From Juglans regia (taxonomy: Eukaryota > Streptophyta > Magnoliopsida > Fagales > Juglandaceae), in the NCBI RefSeq assembly GCF_001411555.2, contig NC_049907.1, positions 3,666,243 through 3,730,242 on the forward strand: a stretch of DNA of 64,000 bases, read 5' to 3'. Every line of letters begins with the position of its first letter. Position 1 is the stretch's first letter. Position numbers and translations under genes: made by a program. Below the pieces are notes generated by a model. It ran no database searches. It saw nothing but the letters and a program-made list of their open reading frames with translations, and was not told the origin of the DNA. Below are positions 58,201-64,000 of this stretch, piece by piece.

Positions 58201-61200
58201 TATGTACAAGGAGGAAACAATGCACCGGTTTGATGGGTCTTGTTCGTCTTCAACCAGGAACTATTGCCTGTTTTGGTAGTCTTACGAATATTACCTCCAT
58301 AACTTGTATATAATATATTCCTTTCATCTCATTTGATAAATCTTATTGAAGATGTTAGGATCTGCTTAATTTAATGTGCTTTCATGGAAAATCTATTGAT
58401 AAGAGTTTAGCTACATTAAAGTAAACTAGGACTTATGCTACTGTTGTATTCTAAATAGTCAAATCTATGTGCAGGTCAGCTTCCTGGGACTAATCCAGCC
58501 ATTCCTGGGTTGTTTCCAAACATATTTCCTTTAGCAACTGGTCAGGTATGATTTGTGTGTGCGTGCAAATGATTTCCATGAGAATGCTTTAATTGTCAAT
58601 TATCATATGACTTATTGCGTGCAGCAGTTTGGAGCTCTTCCAGTTATGCCGGTTCAGGCAATGACCCAACAGGTTAGTTAATTTAGCACCTACAATAATT
58701 ACAGTGTTTATAACTTTAAAATACACTAGTAGAGAGGGTTCTTGGTGCCTCAGTTACTGGCATTGTTGGCCATGATCTATTTAGTTTTTTTTTTTTTTTT
58801 TAATCATGTTAACATGTAATATGTAACTTAACAAAAAAAACATGTTATATGTAATATTTGTGGTTTCAGGCAACAAGGCATGCTCGACGGGTGTATGTGG
58901 GTGGCCTTCCTCCTACAGCAAATGAACAGGTTCATCCACCCTATTGACTTTGTTGTTACTATTATCTTCAATCTCCCTCCTCACCTAATTATCGTTTGAA
59001 TAACTTGCTTTACCCAATGATCATAATTATCTCAAATGTTCTACTGCAGTCTGTTGCAACATATTTCAGTCATGTTATGGCTGCAATTGGAGGAAACACT
59101 GCTGGTCCAGGTATTCTGGTGCTTGAGTTCAATTTGTCTTCATAAGCTACCAGCCCTTTTAGTTGGATGGTTTCTCTACCAATTCTCTCTTTTTCATCTC
59201 TCTCTCTCTCTGGGCAGGAGATGCTGTTGTCAATGTTTACATAAACCATGAAAAGAAGTTTGCTTTCGTGGAGATGAGATCTGTCGAGGAGGCTAGTAAT
59301 GCAATGGCTTTAGATGGGATTATTTTTGAGGTGTGTATTTTGAATTGATGGACATTTGCATGTCTACCCTTGACAAATTGGGTTAGTACATGACATGGGA
59401 CTGACCTCTTTCATTCTTTCTACTTTTTCCAGGGTGCCCCTGTTAAGGTGAGGAGACCTAGTGATTACAACCCATCCCTTGCTGCAACACTTGGTCCAAG
59501 CCAGCCCAATCCTAATCTGAACCTGGCTGCTGTTGGGTTAACAGCGGGATCTGCAGGTGGGCTTGAGGGGCCTGACCGCATTTTTGTGGGGGGACTTCCC
59601 TATTACTTTACAGAGACCCAGATCAGGGAGTTGTTAGAGACTTTTGGGCCACTTCGGGGTTTTGATCTTGTGAAAGACAGAGAAACTGGAAATTCAAAAG
59701 GCTATGCCTTTTGTGTTTACCAAGATCTTTCAGTTACAGACATAGCTTGTGCAGCTCTGAATGGAATTAAAATGGGTGATAAAACTCTTACAGTTAGACG
59801 TGCTAACCAGGGTGCTAGCCAACCTAAACCCGAGCAAGAGAATGTATTATTGCACGCGCAGCAGCAGATTGCATTGCAGGTGAACCCTAAACTGATTTAT
59901 TTTTTTGTGGATTTCTTGCTCTCGTCAAAGTATCTCTGCATTTATTTAGCGACTATTTTTGTATGTATGTTTGATATATGCCCTTTGTTTTGCAGAAGCT
60001 CATCTTACAACCTGGCTCGGTGGCCACAAAGGTTGTTTGTCTTACTCAGGTGGTTTCTCCTGATGAACTTAAAGATGATGATGATTATCAAGACATTTTG
60101 GAAGACATGAGAGAAGAGTGCGGAAAATTTGGTAAAAGCTTGATCTAACTAGTGATTAAGAGTCTTTACTTCCATGTTTTTGTCATTTCCCCTGCTAAGG
60201 TTCTTTCGTATGTATTAATCTTTTTCATGTTATATCTTTTTGTTTTACAGCCATTTTGTAGTCCCACATTCTGCTTTAAAGAATCAGGCCTAACATACAC
60301 AGACAGAAGCCTCCATAACCTTATTTTATGTTTACCTAAGAATGTTTCTTTGTATATTCTTGATAAATCTTATGCAATTTGAGTTGTTGATGTGATTTGC
60401 AGGTGCACTGGTAAATCTTGTCATCCCCCGCCCAAAACCAAATGGCGAACCATCACCTGGAGTTGGAAAGGTTGTATGATTTTCCGATTTTTATTTATTT
60501 TCCTGCAATTTAATCTTTTGCTCTAACGTGAAATGGTAATTAGAGTATGAGAGTCCTAGTTGTCGAGTGTTCGTCCTTCTAGGCAAATACTTGTCCTTTC
60601 TCTTGATCTCCCACATTTTCCCAAATCATTGGTAAATTTGGTTTATAACTCGAGGAGACTTAAAAAGTCAAATGACCCTGTCATGTGAGGGATGAAGTAA
60701 ATTACTTTTTTAAAGCAATATTTCATTAAAATTAAAATACAAGAGTGGTGAGGAATTTCAACAAAAATCCCATTTCCAGAAGATGTAGTGCAAAAAGACA
60801 ATATTAACAGGTAATGAATCCGATTACCTATAAAAAAAGGGTAATGAATCCATTTAAGCAGACTTGTGTCCATGTTCCCTGATTTAGCTAAGGAGGGACT
60901 GTTAAAGAAGCGGTTTTATAATTCAATTGTGGACTCTTCGAATGTGGTTTTGGGCCACATCTGGGAGAGCAACACTACAGTCAGTTGTTGAGGGGTTGTC
61001 GAAGGAATCTCCACATTTTTTCACTGAATCGTCGGTTAGGGACACTACAGTCCATATGTGTGGTAATTAGAGGTCAAAATGCGCATTGGTGTATGAAACT
61101 CATTCATTTCCTAGGTGGCGTGCTTTCGTGTGAGTTTTGAAGTCGGCAATGGCAAGTATAATGGTGGGAAAATGCTAACTTGCCCTATGGTTTTGCCTTC

Positions 61201-61868
61201 TCATTTTGACTGCTCAATGTGTTTTATTTTATTTTTACTTAATGGTTAAGGAAATGATTACTAGCGAATTTGTGATTTTTTTTAAATGTTTAAATATGGT
61301 TAAAAAATGATTGAAAGAAAAAGAAAAAAAAAGGTACAATTTGCACTAGGGGCCACGCCCAGCGGTACACACTGGGCGGCCTAGTAGCAGGATCCACAAT
61401 GGTGTGGTGCGTATGATGTTTTGGTGGTTTAAAGGCGGTAGATTGGACATTCTCCAACCTAGGTTAAAAAAATGTGTGGGAAGGATTGGCGAGGGAGAGG
61501 AGGGAGGAATCCTCCCTCCATTCCCCTTCAGGCGGAGGAAATGGGGGAGAGGTTGTTTGGGTAGTTCAGAAAAAAAAAGGCAGAGGGAAGAAACAAATTA
61601 CTTGGTGAGAAAGGATAACAAACATTTAAAATGAAAATGGTGGGGGCATTGCAAGCAAAACTTCTTGTCAGTTCCTTTCATTTTTTCTTTTTGAACTCAT
61701 TGCTGAAAACAAATTCTGTGTCTATATCAGGTCTTTCTAGAGTATGCAGACACTGATGGTTCGTCAAAAGCACGTTCTGGGTTGAATGGAAGAAAATTTG
61801 GTGGGAATCAAGTCATGGCAGTCTTTTATCCAGAGAACAAGTTTGCCCAGGGGGATTACGAAGGATAG
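55296..61868 (+). CDS. Splicing factor U2AF large subunit (U2AF65)
   Basis: Thirteen coding exons: 55296-55421, 56591-56865, 57107-57220, 57755-57834, 58475-58545, 58625-58672, 58870-58929, 59050-59110, 59218-59330, 59433-59879, 59996-60131, 60403-60470, 61731-61868. All junctions are GT-AG and frame-consistent, giving 578 aa. Residues 43-172 form an Arg/Ser/Asp/Glu-rich RS-type domain. RRM1 begins at RRVYVGGLP (245) and RRM2 spans about 364-443 (DRIFVGGLPYYF, KGYAFCVY). The C-terminal UHM spans about 475-573, with the acidic helix DDDDYQDILEDMREEC and the Arg-x-Phe motif GRKF (554-556). The protein is nuclear, binds the intron polypyrimidine tract through RRM1/RRM2 and, with U2AF35, recruits U2 snRNP to the branch site. 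Plants usually have two paralogues; which one this is was not resolved. Confidence 0.96.
58621..58627 (+). promoter_or_regulatory. NAGNAG tandem acceptor at U2AF65 exon 6
   Basis: The acceptor reads GCAGCAG. Use of the first AG gives QQFGAL across the junction, and use of the second removes one Gln. I annotated the upstream site (exon from 58625). Both keep the frame. Confidence 0.6.
60471..61730 (+). other. Large last intron of U2AF65 with inserted repeats
   Basis: The 1.26-kb intron 12 is the longest of the gene. It includes a family B element with its terminal hairpin (about 61171-61390) and a purine-rich segment at 61440-61600. No coding content is supported. Confidence 0.7.
61171..61390 (+). 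repeat. Family B element with terminal hairpin in U2AF65 intron 12
   Basis: It starts AATGCTAACTTGCCC and contains TTTTTACTTAATGGTTAAGG and GATTACTAGCGAATTTGTGA. It ends with GGCC, GCCCAG (61357-61362), a 9-base loop, CTGGGC (61372-61377), GGCC, CTAGTAG. The same body and hairpin occur at 2968-3170, with compensating outer stems (CTAGG/CCTAG). Confidence 0.55.
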
Positions 61869-62420
61869 TTATTCTCCAGTCTTCTATTACAGCCTCTGTG
61901 TTGATGGATGGAGATATTACAGCCTCGGGATAGGTATTCCCCCATGTTGCGTTGGAGTTGTAACAAATGTGAGATGCTATTGAATTAATTTAGATTGTCT
62001 TGTCCTTGCTGATTGGTACAAATAGCAAAATACAGTTTGGGGTGCGACTACTTGTAGTTGTTGGTGCTGTTTGTCTTCATTGGTGAGCTTGGCCCTTTTA
62101 TTTTAGGGTAGAACATATTTACACTTCATATGATATGGTATTATTAGCTCTATTTGCACCTTTGAAGTTTTCAATATATATTTTTTTGTTTCATTTCTAA
62201 TGGTATCTGCTTATTTCTTGTTCAAATTATTACTGGAAAGTAAATTTGAGTGTTCGGGGTGATGTATATCCCCCTTGTGATTAGGGGTTTTCCAATGATT
62301 TCATGTCATATAATGGTATGAATAGAAGACAACTGAAAGTCTTGCGATCTTAGTAGAATTATATTCAATCAAATGATCGAGATATTAGACGGGCGTTTAG
62401 GCTAATAAGATTTAGGTGCC
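61869..62420 (+). other. U2AF65 3' UTR and downstream DNA
   Basis: T-rich sequence after the stop codon, with possible near-upstream polyadenylation signals in AT-rich stretches around 62150-62200. No other feature seen. Confidence 0.5.
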
Positions 62421-62615
62421 GTTTGGATAGGGATATGAGATGAGATGATTTAGATAAAAGTTAAAAGTTGAATAAAATATTGTTAGAATATTATTTTTTA
62501 ATATTATTAATGTTTTAAAATTTTAAAAAGTTGAATTATTTATTATATTTTATATGAAAATTTAAAAAAATTATAATGATGAGATAAGATGAAATTATTT
62601 TTGTATTCAGACGGT
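62421..62615 (+). mobile_element. MITE family A copy
   Basis: It begins GTTTGGATAGGGATATGAG and has AAAGTTGAATAAAATATTG, AATTATTTATTATATTTTAT and GATGAGATAAGATG. It ends GTATTCAGACGGTAC. About 195 bp, 550 bp downstream of the U2AF65 stop. Confidence 0.75.
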
Positions 62616-63442
62616 ACATTTAATCAAGAATGAAGATCCTTTGGTTAAGGCATAACTTGAAGGTCTTAAATGGGAAAAGGTTGGGCATATAAAGCAAGTA
62701 TGTCTTACAAATGTTATAGGATTTATTATAAAATTATATATATATTATAGGTTTTGTCTCCCTTTCAGTTGAGCCTTAAGTTTCGACAAAAATTTGGAGC
62801 GAAATTCTTTTCTCATAATTACATCTACTTTTACATGATTAATAAAAACCCCTTGCCATGGCCCATGGTCCAATGATCTAACAAAATTTGATGTGGTAAA
62901 AAAATATTTTTAGGATAGAGAATTTAGAGATGATGAATTGAATAAAAATATAAGAATTAAAAAATGATTTTTTAGAGAAAGTACAAGTTAAAAACTTAAA
63001 AGGAAAATTTTGCTAATTACATCACTATTCACTTTTATCTTATATGAGGAGGTGATATGCCCATTAACTTTTGAAGATAACTACTTTAACTACAAAAAGA
63101 ATTATATAAAAGTAAATTTATAAAGTAATATAGTTTGATGTGGTATCATAAAATAGATATAATGGATCATATAAAATAATGTCAGTTTATGAGTTTATTT
63201 TTGTATAATCTCTTTATATTTATAGTATCTTTTATTTTTAAATATCATTTTTAATGAAATAAGAGATGATTCAAGAGTGATGGAAAGTAGATAATAAGTA
63301 TGTAACATTATTCAACTTAAAATCTCATGATAATATATATATATATATATTTATATATATAAACAAGTAAAAATAAAGGAGGATAATGACCAATTGGGTG
63401 CTCTTCATGGCATTTAGATTGGCAACCAAGGTCTGCTGTAAG

Positions 63443-63643
63443 GTTTGGATACAAAAAATATTTTATCTTATTTCATCTCATCTTATTATTATAGTTTTTT
63501 TAAATTTTCACACAAAATATAATAAACAATTTAATTTTTTCAAATACTAAAATAATAATAATATTAAAAAATAATATTTTAATAATATTTTAATCAACTT
63601 TTATTTATCATCATCTCATCTCATCTTATCCCATTATCCAAAC
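63443..63643 (-). mobile_element. MITE family A, intact-looking copy
   Basis: Reverse orientation with GTTTGGATA (from 63443) and TATCCAAAC (ending 63643) as perfect inverted ends. Inside are TCTTATTTCATCTCATC, AAAATATAATAAACAATT and CATCTCATCTCATC. 201 bp. Confidence 0.8.
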
Positions 63644-63649
63644 TCCACC

Positions 63650-64000
63650 TGAATCGGCTATCCATGTACAACATGAATTTGCTGCCTAATCGCACCACAA
63701 CCATCGCTTTTTTTTAACTAGTTTTTATCTCTATATTTTTCTAAAAGGAAATTATAAACCCAATGAATTAAAAAAGAAATAACAATTGTAATCATGAGTA
63801 TGTAAGTAATGCGTAATTATTTAAAAAATAAATAAATACGAGATTCACATAAAAAGAAATTTCTTTTTTAGTAATAGATTTTACTCTTTTTCAAAATTAC
63901 TGTACGACCATTATGTGCTTCACGACTGTATTAACCATTACTCATTTAAAAGTGAAAACTCAAAAAATATAAATTGAAAGAGTAATGCTACATACAGTCG
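63650..64000. other. AT-rich end of the window
   Basis: No gene seen. The last bases (AGTAATGCTACATACAGT) resemble the start of a family B element that would continue beyond the window. Confidence 0.4.

Noticed and set aside
1..64000. CRISPR arrays, rRNA, tRNA genes, bacterial operons or organellar insertions
   Set aside because: Looked for and not seen. The repeats present are transposon- or microsatellite-type and the genes are spliced nuclear genes.

Overview
The window is nuclear DNA of a eudicot plant. Genes are split by GT-AG introns, intergenic DNA is very AT-rich, and there are many small inverted-repeat elements plus decayed copia, gypsy, LINE, hAT and CACTA elements. The repeat texture reminds me of walnut-family (Juglandaceae/Fagales) genomes, but that is an impression I could not test. 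I see no prokaryotic, organellar, rRNA, tRNA or CRISPR features.

Four protein-coding genes can be assembled exon by exon with frame-consistent junctions: (1) 10228-13217 (+), a vicilin-like double-cupin protein with a long Glu/Arg C-terminal tail, 663 aa; (2) 14286-17461 (-), a PP2C-type Ser/Thr phosphatase of the PP2C55/PTC7 kind, 453 aa, with a probable 5'-UTR intron reaching 18460; (3) 29030-31312 (-), an INDETERMINATE-DOMAIN C2H2 zinc-finger transcription factor, 522 aa; (4) 55296-61868 (+), the large subunit of splicing factor U2AF (U2AF65), 13 coding exons, 578 aa. They have unrelated roles (seed-type cupin, phosphatase, transcription factor, splicing factor) and form no operon-like unit.

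Layout: 1-10 kb is mostly non-coding, with small inverted-repeat elements, microsatellites and a one-ended CACTA relic at about 9.36-9.74 kb. The cupin and phosphatase genes occupy 10-18.6 kb, tail to tail. 18.6-28.9 kb is gene-poor, with many inverted-repeat elements, a broken LINE (22.4-24.35 kb) and a diverged direct duplication (27.35/28.05 kb). The IDD gene sits at 29.0-31.9 kb. 35.7-55 kb is a transposon district: a dead hAT transposase, a copia-type LTR, an older LTR-like stretch, a decayed Athila-like gypsy element on the minus strand primed by tRNA-Asp, and a second gypsy element on the plus strand that keeps gag and protease but has tandem repeats where polymerase should be. That last element ends about 320 bp upstream of the U2AF65 start codon. 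The U2AF65 gene and two more inverted-repeat elements fill the rest.

The strongest unexpected signals are: a near-palindromic composite of two G-boxes and two RY motifs upstream of the cupin TATA box; a roughly 690-bp almost pure purine run encoding the cupin tail; a roughly 460-bp higher-order tandem repeat in the non-autonomous gypsy element; an AT-rich inverted-repeat family with about 17 recognisable copies in 64 kb; and a conserved hairpin shared by two distant copies of another small family. I found no gene cluster that looks like an undescribed multi-gene system.
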